Part shown: one piece after another, positions 7,739 through 15,815 of the stretch
Position numbering within the stretch: the first letter of the stretch is position 1
How the letters are laid out: each line of letters opens with the position of its first letter
Assembly (NCBI RefSeq): GCF_040730185.1
Contig: NZ_CP160402.1
Span: 682,001 to 746,000, forward strand
Source: Streptomyces sp. Je 1-332
GTDB taxonomy: Bacteria; Actinomycetota; Actinomycetes; Streptomycetales; Streptomycetaceae
Length of the DNA: 64,000 nt
Reading direction: 5' to 3'
The notes under the pieces: generated by a model
Told to the model about the DNA's origin: nothing
The model's database searches: none
Seen by the model: the letters and a program-made list of their open reading frames with translations, nothing else
Made by a program: the position numbers and the translations under genes

Positions 7739-9349
7739 ATGACTTCGTTCCGCCCCGCCCCCGCCTGGCTCTCCGAGGCCGTCTTCTACCAGATCTATCC
7801 GCAGTCCTTCGCCGACTCCGACGGCGACGGCATCGGTGACTTCAACGGCATCACCGACCACCTGGACCACCTGGCCTGGCTGGGTGTCAACGCCGTCTGG
7901 ATCAACCCCTGTTTCGCCTCGCCGTTCCGCGACGCCGGGTACGACGTCTCGGACTACCTTTCCGTCGCGCCCCGTTACGGCACCAACGACGACCTGGCCG
8001 CGCTGGTGGAGGAGGCGGGGCGGCGCGGCATCCGCGTCCTGCTCGATCTGGTGGCCGGGCACACCTCCGACCGGCATCCGTGGTTCACCGCAGCGGCCGG
8101 TGACCCCGACGACCATCGGTACATCTGGGCTTCCGAGGGCTGCCCCGACGGCTTCGTGCGGTCCCCGGGGAGCCGCCCCGGCGCGTATCTGCCGAACTTC
8201 TTCGACTCGCAGCCCGCCCTCAACTTCGGTTACGCACGCGGGAATCCGGCCGAGCCGTGGCGGCAGACCGTCGACGCCGAGGGTCCGCGCGCCAACCGGG
8301 CCGCGCTGCGCGACATCATGGGCCACTGGTTGCGGCTCGGCCTCGCGGGTTTCCGCGTGGACATGGCGCACTCCCTCGTCAAGGACGACCCGGACCGCAG
8401 CGCGACGGCCCGGGTGTGGACCGAGCTGCGCGGCTGGCTGGACGCGACCCACCCGGAAGCGGTGCTGCTCTCGGAGTGGGGTGATCCGGCGGTGTCCGTG
8501 CCCGCGGGGTTCCACGCCGACTTCTTCCTCCAGTTCGGCGGCCCCACCAACGGCGGGCCGCTGCGTTCCCTGTGGAACAACGGCGAGGGCACCGACGACG
8601 AGGCGTGGGACCCCGTCGACTGCTTCTTCGACCCCAGCGGCAAGGGCTCGCCCCGTACGTTCGTCGAGGCCTGGCAGGCGGCCCGTGAGGCCGTCGGGGA
8701 CGCTGGGCACGTCGCGCTGCCGACCTCCAACCACGACTTCTCCCGCCTCAACTGCGGCCCGCGTACCGCCGAGCAGCTCCCGGCGGCGTTCGCCTTCCAG
8801 CTCACCTGGCCCACGCTCCCCGCGGTCTACTACGGCGACGAGATCGGCATGCGTTACATCCCGGGCCTGCCCGATACCGAGGGCAGCGTGCTCGGTCCGC
8901 GCTACAACCGAGCGGGCTCACGCACCCCCATGCAGTGGGACGACAGCGTGAACGCCGGTTTCTCCACGGCCACGGCCGACCGCCTGTACCTGCCCGTCGA
9001 CCCCGACCCGCGGCGCCCCGACGTGGCCGCCCAGATGGCCGACGAGACCTCTCTGCTGCACCTCGTGCGCCGCCTGATCGCCCTGCGCAAGGCCACGCCG
9101 GAGCTGGGTCCCGGCGGTTCGGTGGAGGTGCTGCACAGCGGCTATCCGTTCGTGTACGTCAGGGGCGGCCGCCATCTCGTGGTGATCAACCCCCGCAGCG
9201 AACCGGCGACGTTCGCCACGGACGCCGCGGGCGAGGACCCGCGGGCGCTGGAGTCGGATGGCGTGGAGGTCGGGGGCGGCGTCGTCACGGCGCGGGGATT
9301 CGGGTACGGCGTCTTCGATCTGCGTCCCCCGTCCACTACGGCTTCGTGA
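7739..9349 (+). CDS. Alpha-amylase family (GH13) glycosidase, oligo-1,6-glucosidase/trehalose-synthase-like
   Basis: A 536-residue GH13 enzyme without signal peptide, so cytoplasmic. Conserved GH13 regions are present: AVFYQIYPQSFADSDGDGIG at the start, DLVAGHTSDRHPW, the nucleophile Asp208 in GFRVDMAH, the acid/base Glu246 in LLSEWGD and the transition-state Asp333 in TSNHDFSRL. The QIYPQSFADSDGDGIGD signature points to alpha-glucosidases acting on short alpha-glucans. It lies nine bases after the lactonase stop (with a GAGAGG site) and is probably co-transcribed. Its 3' end overlaps the convergent cysteine hydrolase by 14 bases. The exact linkage preference is not deducible. Confidence 0.88.
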   Translation: MTSFRPAPAWLSEAVFYQIYPQSFADSDGDGIGDFNGITDHLDHLAWLGVNAVWINPCFASPFRDAGYDVSDYLSVAPRYGTNDDLAALVEEAGRRGIRVLLDLVAGHTSDRHPWFTAAAGDPDDHRYIWASEGCPDGFVRSPGSRPGAYLPNFFDSQPALNFGYARGNPAEPWRQTVDAEGPRANRAALRDIMGHWLRLGLAGFRVDMAHSLVKDDPDRSATARVWTELRGWLDATHPEAVLLSEWGDPAVSVPAGFHADFFLQFGGPTNGGPLRSLWNNGEGTDDEAWDPVDCFFDPSGKGSPRTFVEAWQAAREAVGDAGHVALPTSNHDFSRLNCGPRTAEQLPAAFAFQLTWPTLPAVYYGDEIGMRYIPGLPDTEGSVLGPRYNRAGSRTPMQWDDSVNAGFSTATADRLYLPVDPDPRRPDVAAQMADETSLLHLVRRLIALRKATPELGPGGSVEVLHSGYPFVYVRGGRHLVVINPRSEPATFATDAAGEDPRALESDGVEVGGGVVTARGFGYGVFDLRPPSTTAS

Positions 9350-9977
9350 ACTCGACGTCCCGGGCCCTCGCGACGATCTCGACCTCGTCGCCGAGGGCCC
9401 ACTCCGCCACCCGGGACACCATCGCCGCCGGGACCAGGTCGCTGATGCCTTCGGCGGCCGGGATGTCGTACGTCGCGTGCGCGTCGTGCGGCAGGATGAC
9501 GCGGAAGTCCAGCTCCAGGGCCGTACGGGCGGTCGCCATCACGCACATCTCGGACTGCACCCCGCAGAAGGCGAGATCGCGCACGCCGGCTTGGGCGAGC
9601 AGGTCTGCGAGCCCGGTCTCCTCGAAGCCGTCGTCGACGGTCTTGCGCAGGACCTTCTCGCCCCGGTCGGCGTCCGCGGGGAGGTGGATCTCCCAGCCGG
9701 GCGTGCCGGGTTCGTCGACGGCACCCGGCTCGCCGTCGTTCTGGAGCTGGATCACCAGGGCGCCCGCGGCGCGGGCCCGGGTGATCAGGTCGGTCGTACG
9801 GTCGAGGACGAGGGCCGCTTCCGGCACGGCGCCGTCACCGGTGACGAAGGCGGACTGCATGTCGACGACGATCAGCGCCTGAACGGGCTCAGCGGGAACG
9901 GGGTTGGCCGGGTCGGGGTTCGCCGGGTCGGGGTTGGCCGGGTCGGGCCGCGCGGAATGTACGGGCGTCTCACTCAT
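9336..9977 (-). CDS. Isochorismatase-family cysteine hydrolase
   Basis: A 213-residue protein with the catalytic triad of the isochorismatase/nicotinamidase family: Asp in ALIVVDMQSAF, Lys in VLRKTVDDGF and Cys in VQSEMCVMATARTA. Known members hydrolyse amides or vinyl ethers of small molecules; the natural substrate here is open. The N-terminus contains a three-fold NPDPA repeat that belongs to no domain. It overlaps the end of the upstream amidohydrolase gene by eight bases, so the two form an operon, perhaps degrading the same amide or imide compound. Confidence 0.85.
   Translation of the reverse strand: MSETPVHSARPDPANPDPANPDPANPVPAEPVQALIVVDMQSAFVTGDGAVPEAALVLDRTTDLITRARAAGALVIQLQNDGEPGAVDEPGTPGWEIHLPADADRGEKVLRKTVDDGFEETGLADLLAQAGVRDLAFCGVQSEMCVMATARTALELDFRVILPHDAHATYDIPAAEGISDLVPAAMVSRVAEWALGDEVEIVARARDVEFTKP
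9901..9945. repeat. Three tandem 15-bp repeats inside the cysteine hydrolase gene
   Basis: GGGTTGGCCGGGTCG, GGGTTCGCCGGGTCG and GGGTTGGCCGGGTCG are contiguous. In the minus-strand gene they encode the repeated NPDPA linker near its N-terminus. The period is a multiple of three, so copy number can vary without breaking the frame. Confidence 0.8.
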
Positions 9978-11160
9978 GGTCCACCATCTTGCCGTTCGCC
10001 ATGATCAGCCGTACGTCGCCCAGGGCGGCCACATCCCTGAGCGGATCACCGTGCACCGCGATCAGGTCGGCCCGGTAGCCCGCGGCCAGGCGTCCGACCT
10101 GGTCGGCGATGCCCAGGGCGTCGGCTGCCTCCGTGGTCGCCATGTCGATGACGCGGTCGGGTTCGATGCCCAGGTGCTGGTAGAAGCCGAGACTCTGGGC
10201 CAGGCCGTCACAGCCCGCACGCTGGACGCCCGCGTCCGTCCCGGCGATGAGCCGCGCGCCGCGCTCCGCCATCGTGCGCACCTGGTCGAACATCGCCTCG
10301 GCCCGTTCGGCGCCGAAGAACATGGGCAGCATCCGCCAGTTGGGGCTGACGGTGGGGCAGATCCGGATGCCCTTGGCGATGATGGCGTCCAGGACGTCCT
10401 CGCGCAGGCCGAGGCCCTTGCGCGTCATCCAGGTGCAGTGCTCGATGGTGTCGACACCCGCCATCACGGCCGCCACGATCCCCGCGGTGCCGTGTCCGTG
10501 GGCGGCGACCGGCAGCCCCGCCCGGTGCGCCTCACGCACGATCAGGCGGAGCTCGGGGGCGTCGAACTGGGCCTGCCAGGTGGCCGGGCCGCCCCGGGTG
10601 AGGCCGCCTCCGGTGGCCATGACCTTGATGACGTCCGCGCCGAGCTCGGCATTGCGCCGGACCAGGGCGCGGATCTCGCTCTCGCCCTCGACCTCACCGC
10701 CCAGGAACCAGCAGTGGCCGCCTTTCGTGGTCAGCGGCGTCGTGGCGGCGACGATCCGCGGGCCGGGCACCCGGGACGCGGCGATCTCCTCGCGCAGCCG
10801 CAGCGTGAGACGGCCCCGGTCACCCAGATCGCGCACCGTGGTGACGCCGCTGCGCAGGAACTGCAGCGCCCTCTCCTCCATGGCCGCCATGAGGGTGGTG
10901 TCGCTGTGCGCGTCCAGGACCGCGACGGGGTCCTTGCTCGCGTCGAAGACCAGGTGGACATGTGCGTCGATGAGGCCGGGCAACACCGTGGCGTCGGGCA
11001 GTGCGTACTGCCGCGACACGCCGTGCGCCAAGGGCTCGACCTCGGCCCGGGCACCCGCGGCGACGATGCCGGCGCCCTCCGTCAGTACGGCTCCGTCTGT
11101 GACGCACTGGCCACGCGGCCCGGTCAGAACCCGCCCTGCCAAGATCAGCGTCTGGCTCAT
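9970..11160 (-). CDS. Metal-dependent amidohydrolase (imidazolonepropionase/prolidase-like)
   Basis: A 396-residue amidohydrolase-superfamily enzyme. Metal ligands are in LIDAHVHLVFDAS, in the Lys-bearing strand DVIKVMATGGGLTRGG, in LPVAAHGHGTAGI and VDTIEHCTW, and in the final Asp motif RLIAGTDAGVQR. The cut is probably a cyclic amide or peptide-like bond. ATG 11160 follows GGAAGG. The cysteine hydrolase gene overlaps its 3' end, so they form a two-gene operon. Confidence 0.87.
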   Translation of the reverse strand: MSQTLILAGRVLTGPRGQCVTDGAVLTEGAGIVAAGARAEVEPLAHGVSRQYALPDATVLPGLIDAHVHLVFDASKDPVAVLDAHSDTTLMAAMEERALQFLRSGVTTVRDLGDRGRLTLRLREEIAASRVPGPRIVAATTPLTTKGGHCWFLGGEVEGESEIRALVRRNAELGADVIKVMATGGGLTRGGPATWQAQFDAPELRLIVREAHRAGLPVAAHGHGTAGIVAAVMAGVDTIEHCTWMTRKGLGLREDVLDAIIAKGIRICPTVSPNWRMLPMFFGAERAEAMFDQVRTMAERGARLIAGTDAGVQRAGCDGLAQSLGFYQHLGIEPDRVIDMATTEAADALGIADQVGRLAAGYRADLIAVHGDPLRDVAALGDVRLIMANGKMVDHE

Positions 11161-11340
11161 CTCTGCCTTCCCGCAGTGGAGTTGGAGGTGCCGGAGGTGG
11201 TGCCGGCCTCCATCGTCCGTCATGAGAGGGCAGAAAGTCCGTCGCGGGAGAGCGGGACGTCTGTCGTACGAGGGCGGGGCGGGATGTTCGCGCGGCGTCC
11301 CGCGGGTACCCATAGCCTGGGCCGAGTGCCCGCGCAGGAC

Positions 11341-11396
11341 GTCGCAGTATGGCGCGGTATGTCTCAGTACGTCGCAACGTCGCAGTACGTCGCAGG
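11341..11396. repeat. Imperfect direct repeats before the DUF1232 gene
   Basis: CAGTACGTCGCA occurs at 11365 and again at 11383 (18-base spacing), with a more diverged copy (CAGTATGGCGCG) at 11345. The last copy ends 20 bases before the start of the membrane protein gene, so it could be a repeated operator in that promoter. Confidence 0.5.
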
Positions 11397-11413
11397 ACGG
11401 AGGTCAGGGTCTG

Positions 11414-11704
11414 ATGAGCACGGAAGTCACGGTCCTCCTTGTGGCCGGCGCGGTCGTGGTGGCCGCGACGCTCGCGGTCGCGGTCGCGGTGCTCGTACGC
11501 CTGGTGCGCACGCGCCGCACGTTGCGTGCGGCGGGACTGCCGGTCGAGCGCCAGTGGGTGTTCTGGGGCGCTGTCGCCTATCTCGTCCTGCCGGCGGATC
11601 TGCTGCCGGACCCGGTCTTTCTCGATGACATCGGTGTACTCGTGCTCGCGCTGCGGTCCATGAAGTCGGCGAATTCAGGCGTCGGGGGGCGTGGGGCGCA
11701 GTAG
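11414..11704 (+). CDS. Small DUF1232 (YkvA-like) membrane protein
   Basis: A 96-residue protein. An N-terminal transmembrane helix (VTVLLVAGAVVVAATLAVAV) is followed by Arg-rich sequence and the DUF1232 core WGAVAYLVLPADLLPDPV then FLDDIGVL. The function of this domain is unknown; it is common in bacteria as a short membrane-associated module. Its last 30 bases overlap the 3' end of the convergent DUF2470 gene. Direct repeats lie in front of it. Confidence 0.75.
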   Translation: MSTEVTVLLVAGAVVVAATLAVAVAVLVRLVRTRRTLRAAGLPVERQWVFWGAVAYLVLPADLLPDPVFLDDIGVLVLALRSMKSANSGVGGRGAQ

Positions 11705-12394
11705 GGGGCGGCGCAGGTGCCGGGCCTTCGTGAGCAGGATGTGCATGCGTTCGGTCACCTGGGCGACGTCCTCGACGGGCTCGTCGAAGTCGAGCCGGAC
11801 GTCCGCCTGGCTGCGAGCCTTCTCCAGGCGCAGCGTGAGCGCGTAACGGTCGATGGCGACCGGGCGCACCCGGACCACGCCGTGCAGGCTGTCCGCGCAC
11901 ACGAGCCGGGTCAGCTGCTCGACGGCGTCCTCGTGCGCGTCGGCGAGATGGGTGAGCAGGCGCGCCTCGGCCTCGGCCAGCGGATCGGGCGCGGCCAGGG
12001 CGAGTTCGTCGAGGTCGATGCCGACGCGGCCCCCGGCGGAGTCGTGCAGCACGGCACATGTCGGCGCGAAGATGAACCCCTCCCCGTCGGGTACCAACGA
12101 CCCGGAGAGCCAGAGCCGGGCCCGGATCCGGTCCCTGACGGGTACGGGGGCGACGTCGGCGAACTCCACGAGGGTGGACGGTTCGCCGCGGGGCGCGCAG
12201 ATCATCGCGGTGGCCAGCGCGCTGTCGGGGGGCGGGGTCAGCAGGAGGATGCCCTCCGGCGTGACGCTGTGCGCGCCGACGAGTTCATCTTTGCCGATCT
12301 CCGTGGTCACCGCGCAGGACCACGCGGTGGTGAGCAGTGAGCGAGCGCGTGCCGCTGCAGTGGGCACGGTCGTGCTGGCGTGACGGACACCCAT
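11675..12394 (-). CDS. DUF2470 / HugZ-like split-barrel protein, iron regulated
   Basis: A 239-residue protein with an N-terminal pyridoxamine-phosphate-oxidase-like split barrel and a C-terminal DUF2470 helical domain (DPLAEAEARLLTHLADAHED, VRPVAIDRYALTLRL). The arrangement is that of HugZ/HutZ-type proteins, which bind haem and in some bacteria help release iron from it. The start ATG 12394 follows GGAGG, and a 19-bp iron box lies immediately upstream, so expression should rise when DmdR1/IdeR loses iron. A role in haem-iron handling is inferred from that regulation; a haem-binding His cannot be assigned with certainty. Confidence 0.82.
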   Translation of the reverse strand: MGVRHASTTVPTAAARARSLLTTAWSCAVTTEIGKDELVGAHSVTPEGILLLTPPPDSALATAMICAPRGEPSTLVEFADVAPVPVRDRIRARLWLSGSLVPDGEGFIFAPTCAVLHDSAGGRVGIDLDELALAAPDPLAEAEARLLTHLADAHEDAVEQLTRLVCADSLHGVVRVRPVAIDRYALTLRLEKARSQADVRLDFDEPVEDVAQVTERMHILLTKARHLRRPLLRPTPPDA

Positions 12395-12407
12395 CCTTCA
12401 ACCTCCA

Positions 12408-12426
12408 TTAGGTAAGCCTTGCCTAA
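12408..12426. promoter_or_regulatory. Iron box (DmdR1/IdeR/DtxR operator)
   Basis: TTAGGTAAGCCTTGCCTAA is a 19-bp palindrome that matches 15 of 19 bases of the consensus TTAGGTTAGGCTCACCTAA. It ends 14 bases before the DUF2470 start codon, abutting the ribosome site, so a bound repressor would block transcription. Confidence 0.85.
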
Positions 12427-12463
12427 CTTATCGGAGATCGCGGAACAGGGCCAGTACGCGAAA

Positions 12464-12491
12464 GGCCCCGCGCGGTGAACCACGCGGGGCC
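12464..12491 (-). terminator. Hairpin downstream of the metallo-hydrolase gene
   Basis: GGCCCCGCG and CGCGGGGCC arms (extendable to about 12 bp with one mismatch) form a strong stem about 50 bases past the stop of the minus-strand metallo-hydrolase gene. Confidence 0.65.
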
Positions 12492-12540
12492 GGTCGGGAG
12501 CGCCGGGCAGAGCCCCGGTCGCGTACGTCATTTGGTGCGG

Positions 12541-13170
12541 TCAGTGGCCGCGGGCGATCCACTCCTCCAGGTGCGGCGCCTCCTCGGCCACGCTCGTGCT
12601 GTCGCCGTGCCCGGTCCGCACCGCCGTCCCCGACGGCAGGGTCAGGAGACGGTCCCTGATCGATTCGATGATGGTCGGGAAGTCGCTGAACGACCGGCCC
12701 GTCGCTCCAGGACCGCCCGCGAAGAGCGTGTCGCCGGTGAAGACGGTGCCCAGGGCGGGCACATGGAGACTGACGGCGCCCAGGCAGTGGCCCGGGGTGT
12801 GCAGGACCTTCAACGTCACGCCCGCCACCACGATCTCCTGCCCGTCCGCCAGCTCGCCGTCGGGGGCGCGGTCGGGGTGGGTCTGCTTCCACAGCTCCGC
12901 GTCGGCGGGGTGGAGCAGGATCGGCGCGCCGGTGCGGGCCGCGAGCGCCGGGGCGGCGTCGATGTGGTCGTCGTGGGCGTGCGTGCACACGATCGCGACG
13001 ACGCGGCGCTCGCCGACGGCCGCCGCGATGGCGTCCGCGTCGTGGGCCGCGTCGATGACGACGACCTCACTGTCGTCCCCCACGATCCACACGTTGTTGT
13101 CGACGTCCCAGGTGCCTCCGTCGAGGGAGAACGTGCCCGATGTGACCAAGTGGTCGATGCGCGCCGCCAT
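12541..13170 (-). CDS. Metallo-beta-lactamase-fold hydrolase paired with mycothiol formaldehyde dehydrogenase
   Basis: A 209-residue MBL-fold hydrolase. The metal site reads THAHDDHIDAAP, then LHTPGHCLGAVSLH, FTGDTLFAGGPG and the final TGHGDST. Homologues sit beside the mycothiol-dependent formaldehyde dehydrogenase gene in actinobacteria. The usual interpretation, by analogy with glyoxalase II and S-formylglutathione hydrolase, is hydrolysis of S-formylmycothiol to formate and mycothiol. The ATG shares one base with the stop of the upstream gene (TGATG), so the two proteins are made together. The hydrolase role is inferred from this pairing. Confidence 0.85.
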   Translation of the reverse strand: MAARIDHLVTSGTFSLDGGTWDVDNNVWIVGDDSEVVVIDAAHDADAIAAAVGERRVVAIVCTHAHDDHIDAAPALAARTGAPILLHPADAELWKQTHPDRAPDGELADGQEIVVAGVTLKVLHTPGHCLGAVSLHVPALGTVFTGDTLFAGGPGATGRSFSDFPTIIESIRDRLLTLPSGTAVRTGHGDSTSVAEEAPHLEEWIARGH

Positions 13171-14255
13171 CAGAGGACCACCACCGAACGCAGGACGTCC
13201 CCATGGTGCATGCGCTCGAAGGCCTTTTCCACGTCTTCCAGGGCGATGGTCTCCGTGACGAACGCGTCCAGGTCGAGTCGCCCCTGCTGGTAGAGGTCGA
13301 TGAGCATCGGGAAGTCGCGTGAGGGCAGACAGTCCCCGTACCAGCTCGACTTCAGCGCGCCGCCGCGCCCGAAGACGTCGAGCAGCGGCAGATCGATGCG
13401 CATCTCCGGTGTCGGCACGCCGACCAGGACGACCGTGCCCGCCAAGTCGCGGGCGTAGAAGGCCTGTTCATAGGTCTCCGGGCGGCCGACCGCCTCGATG
13501 ACGACGTCGGCGCCGTTCCCGTCGGTCAGCTCACGGATTGCCTCGACCGGGTCCGCCGAACGGGAGTTGACGGTGTGCGTGGCGCCGAGGCTCTTCGCCG
13601 TCTCGAGCTTCTTGTCGTCGATGTCGACGGCGATGATCTTCGCGGCTCCGGCGAGCCGCGCGCCCACGACAGCCGCGTTGCCGACGCCGCCGCAGCCGAT
13701 GACGGCGACCGAGTCGCCGCGCCCGACGTTGCCGGTGTTGATGGCGGCGCCGATACCGGCCATGACCCCGCAGCCGAGGAGTCCGGCCGCGGCGGGCGAC
13801 GCGGCGGGGTCGACCTTGGTGCACTGCCCTGCGGCGACGAGGGTCTTCTCCGCGAAAGCGCCGATGCCGAGCGCGGGCGAGAGCTCCGTGCCGTCCGTGA
13901 GGGTCATCTTCTGCTTCGCGTTGTGCGTGGCGAAGCAGTACTGGGGGCGGCCGCGCAGGCAGGCGCGGCACTGGCCGCACACCGCACGCCAGTTGAGGAT
14001 CACGAAGTCGCCGGGCGCGACCTCCGTGACACCGTCGCCGACCGACTCCACGACGCCCGCCGCCTCGTGGCCGAGGAGGAAGGGGAAGTCGTCGTTGATG
14101 CCGCCCTCGCGGTAGTGCAGGTCGGTATGACAGACCCCGCAGGCCTGCACCTTCACCACGGCTTCCCCGGGCCCCGGGTCCGGCACGACGATCGTCTCGA
14201 TCCGTACCGGCTCGCCCTTCGCGCGCGCGATCACGCCCTGTACCTGCTGCGCCAT
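13170..14255 (-). CDS. mscR: S-(hydroxymethyl)mycothiol dehydrogenase / S-nitrosomycothiol reductase
   Basis: A 361-residue zinc alcohol dehydrogenase of class III type. The catalytic zinc motif [20 protein letters not shown], the structural-zinc cysteines ([15 protein letters not shown]) and the NAD motif [19 protein letters not shown] are complete. The close fit to the actinobacterial mycothiol-dependent enzyme identifies it as the formaldehyde detoxification dehydrogenase, which oxidises the formaldehyde-mycothiol adduct with NAD and can also reduce S-nitrosomycothiol. It is the first gene of a two-gene operon with the MBL-fold hydrolase. Confidence 0.88.
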   Translation of the reverse strand: MAQQVQGVIARAKGEPVRIETIVVPDPGPGEAVVKVQACGVCHTDLHYREGGINDDFPFLLGHEAAGVVESVGDGVTEVAPGDFVILNWRAVCGQCRACLRGRPQYCFATHNAKQKMTLTDGTELSPALGIGAFAEKTLVAAGQCTKVDPAASPAAAGLLGCGVMAGIGAAINTGNVGRGDSVAVIGCGGVGNAAVVGARLAGAAKIIAVDIDDKKLETAKSLGATHTVNSRSADPVEAIRELTDGNGADVVIEAVGRPETYEQAFYARDLAGTVVLVGVPTPEMRIDLPLLDVFGRGGALKSSWYGDCLPSRDFPMLIDLYQQGRLDLDAFVTETIALEDVEKAFERMHHGDVLRSVVVL

Positions 14256-14424
14256 GAGGTCAGCCCTTCTTTCTTCCGGCGTTGCGTACTCGTCCGGCAT
14301 CGCGTCTTTCCTCCCGCATCCTCACATCCGGAGCCCGCTCGCGACGACCCCGGACGCACGAGTTCCGATCACCGGTTTCGAGCTCCTTCCCTGATCCGCG
14401 GGGATGCGCCCGCGCGCCGCCGCC

Positions 14425-14430
14425 TAGGGT
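14425..14430 (+). promoter_or_regulatory. -10 element of a probable leaderless promoter (FetB-like gene)
   Basis: TAGGGT ends six bases before the GTG start, so transcription would begin at or next to the start codon. No ribosome binding site is present, which supports a leaderless mRNA. Confidence 0.5.
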
Positions 14431-14436
14431 GGGCGC

Positions 14437-15216
14437 GTGCCCGATCTCGCCGCTCAGGCCCTGCTTCCGGTCAACGCGACGCTCGGTGTGGTGCTTTTCG
14501 TCCTGGTGCTCGCTGCGGCGGCGACGGCCGCCGTGTTCCGCCTCTCCCCCGACGGTTCGCGCGGCAGGGCGCGGGAGATCCTCGTGGCCGGGGCGCGGGC
14601 GGCCGTGCAGCTGGGCGTGGTGTCCCTGGTGATCGGCTGGGTCATCCACCACGTCGCGGCGCTCTTCGCCTTCCTGCTCCTGATGTTCGCGGTCGCCGCG
14701 CGTACGGCGGGGCGCCGCGTCACCGCCAACGGCACCTGGTGGTGGGCGGCGCTGCCGATCGCGGGCCCCGTCGTCCCGGTGGTGGCGGGCCTGACCCTGA
14801 CCGGTCTGCTGCCGGTGAACGGCATCGCCATGATCCCCGTGACGGGCATCCTCATCGGCGGCGCGCTCACCGCGACGGTACTCGGCGGGCGCAGGGCTCT
14901 CGACGAACTCCGGTCCCGCAGAGGCGAGTTCGAGGCGGGCCTGGCCCTTGGACTGCAGGCCAGGGACGCCCGCCTGGAGGTGATCCGCCCCGCCGCGTCG
15001 GACGCCCTGCTGCCCGGCCTCGACCAGACCCGCACGGTGGGCCTTGTCACGCTGCCCGGCGCCTTCGTCGGCATGCTCCTGGGCGGCGCGTCACCGGTCC
15101 TCGCGGGCGCGGTGCAGCTGTTCGTGCTGATCGCCCTGATGGCGGTCCAGGCGATCGCGGTGGCCACGACGGTGGAGCTGGTCGCCCGCGGACACCTGAA
15201 CCGGACGGGACCGTAG
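14437..15216 (+). CDS. FetB/UPF0014-family ABC transporter permease
   Basis: A 259-residue integral membrane protein with about seven hydrophobic helices. GARAAVQLGVVSLVIGWV, IPVTGILIGGALTATVLGG and the loop ALGLQARDARLEVIRPAAS followed by LVTLPGAFVGMLLGGASPVL are typical of the FetB/YbbM family. E. coli FetAB exports iron and protects against oxidative stress. Here no FetA ATPase gene is adjacent, so the ATPase is elsewhere or absent. The GTG start is preceded by TAGGGT at six bases. The next gene is a peroxidase, which fits an oxidative-stress setting but proves nothing. Confidence 0.82.
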   Translation: MPDLAAQALLPVNATLGVVLFVLVLAAAATAAVFRLSPDGSRGRAREILVAGARAAVQLGVVSLVIGWVIHHVAALFAFLLLMFAVAARTAGRRVTANGTWWWAALPIAGPVVPVVAGLTLTGLLPVNGIAMIPVTGILIGGALTATVLGGRRALDELRSRRGEFEAGLALGLQARDARLEVIRPAASDALLPGLDQTRTVGLVTLPGAFVGMLLGGASPVLAGAVQLFVLIALMAVQAIAVATTVELVARGHLNRTGP

Positions 15217-15239
15217 TGATCGGCGCGGCCCCGTGAGCG

Positions 15240-15245
15240 TAGGCT
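15240..15245 (+). promoter_or_regulatory. -10 element of a probable leaderless promoter (peroxidase gene)
   Basis: TAGGCT ends seven bases before the ATG at 15253. A weak GGAG lies in the spacer, so both a leaderless and a short-leader transcript are possible. Confidence 0.4.
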
Positions 15246-15252
15246 CCGGAGC

Positions 15253-15744
15253 ATGTCTGTCTACGAAGATGCAGAGCTCGGCGCCCTCCAGGGCGGCCCG
15301 GCGAACCTGGGCCAGTACCTCGGCAAGGCCGTCCTGATCGTCAACGTCGCCTCCAAGTGCGGACTCACCCCGCAGTACGCGGGCCTCGAGCGCCTCCACG
15401 AGAAGTACGCGCCCCGCGGGTTCACCGTCCTCGGCGTGCCCTGCAACCAGTTCATGGGCCAGGAGCCCGGTACGTCGGACGAGATCGCCGAGTTCTGTTC
15501 GGCGACGTACGGCGTGACCTTCCCGATGACGGAGAAGGTCGACGTGAACGGCGACGACCGGCACGCGCTGTACCGAAAGCTCGTGGACACGGCGGACGCC
15601 GAGGGGCACACCGGCGACATCCGCTGGAACTTCGAGAAGTTCCTCGTCGGTGCGGACGGCGACGTGGTGGCACGTTTCGCCCCGCAGACCGAGCCGGACG
15701 CTCCCGAGGTCGTCACCGCGATCGAGGCGAACCTTCCGAAGTAA
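15253..15744 (+). CDS. Glutathione-peroxidase-family thiol peroxidase
   Basis: A 163-residue protein of the GPx family. The peroxidatic Cys36 is in VASKCGLTPQY (Cys, not selenocysteine), with the conserved Gln in VLGVPCNQFMGQEPG and the Trp-Asn pair in IRWNFEKFLV. Bacterial Cys-GPx enzymes generally take electrons from thioredoxin, which is likely here because actinobacteria make mycothiol and not glutathione. It reduces hydroperoxides in the cytoplasm. It is followed by a strong hairpin and a convergent nuclease gene. Confidence 0.92.
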   Translation: MSVYEDAELGALQGGPANLGQYLGKAVLIVNVASKCGLTPQYAGLERLHEKYAPRGFTVLGVPCNQFMGQEPGTSDEIAEFCSATYGVTFPMTEKVDVNGDDRHALYRKLVDTADAEGHTGDIRWNFEKFLVGADGDVVARFAPQTEPDAPEVVTAIEANLPK

Positions 15745-15756
15745 CCCGGGCGCACG

Positions 15757-15811
15757 GCGCACCTAGGGGGGCAAGGGGCCTCAGGCCGGCTCCCCGACTC
15801 CCCTGGTGCGC
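15757..15811. terminator. Bidirectional hairpin between peroxidase and Mrr-like genes
   Basis: GCGCACC at 15757 pairs with GGTGCGC ending at 15811, with further G/C pairing inside. It lies between convergent stop codons and can terminate both transcripts. Confidence 0.65.
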
Positions 15812-15815
15812 GGCC

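Noticed and set aside
11414..11704. Spurious frame because of its 30-base overlap with the DUF2470 gene
   Set aside because: Rejected as spurious at first, but the DUF1232 motif and a membrane helix are clear, so it was kept as a gene.
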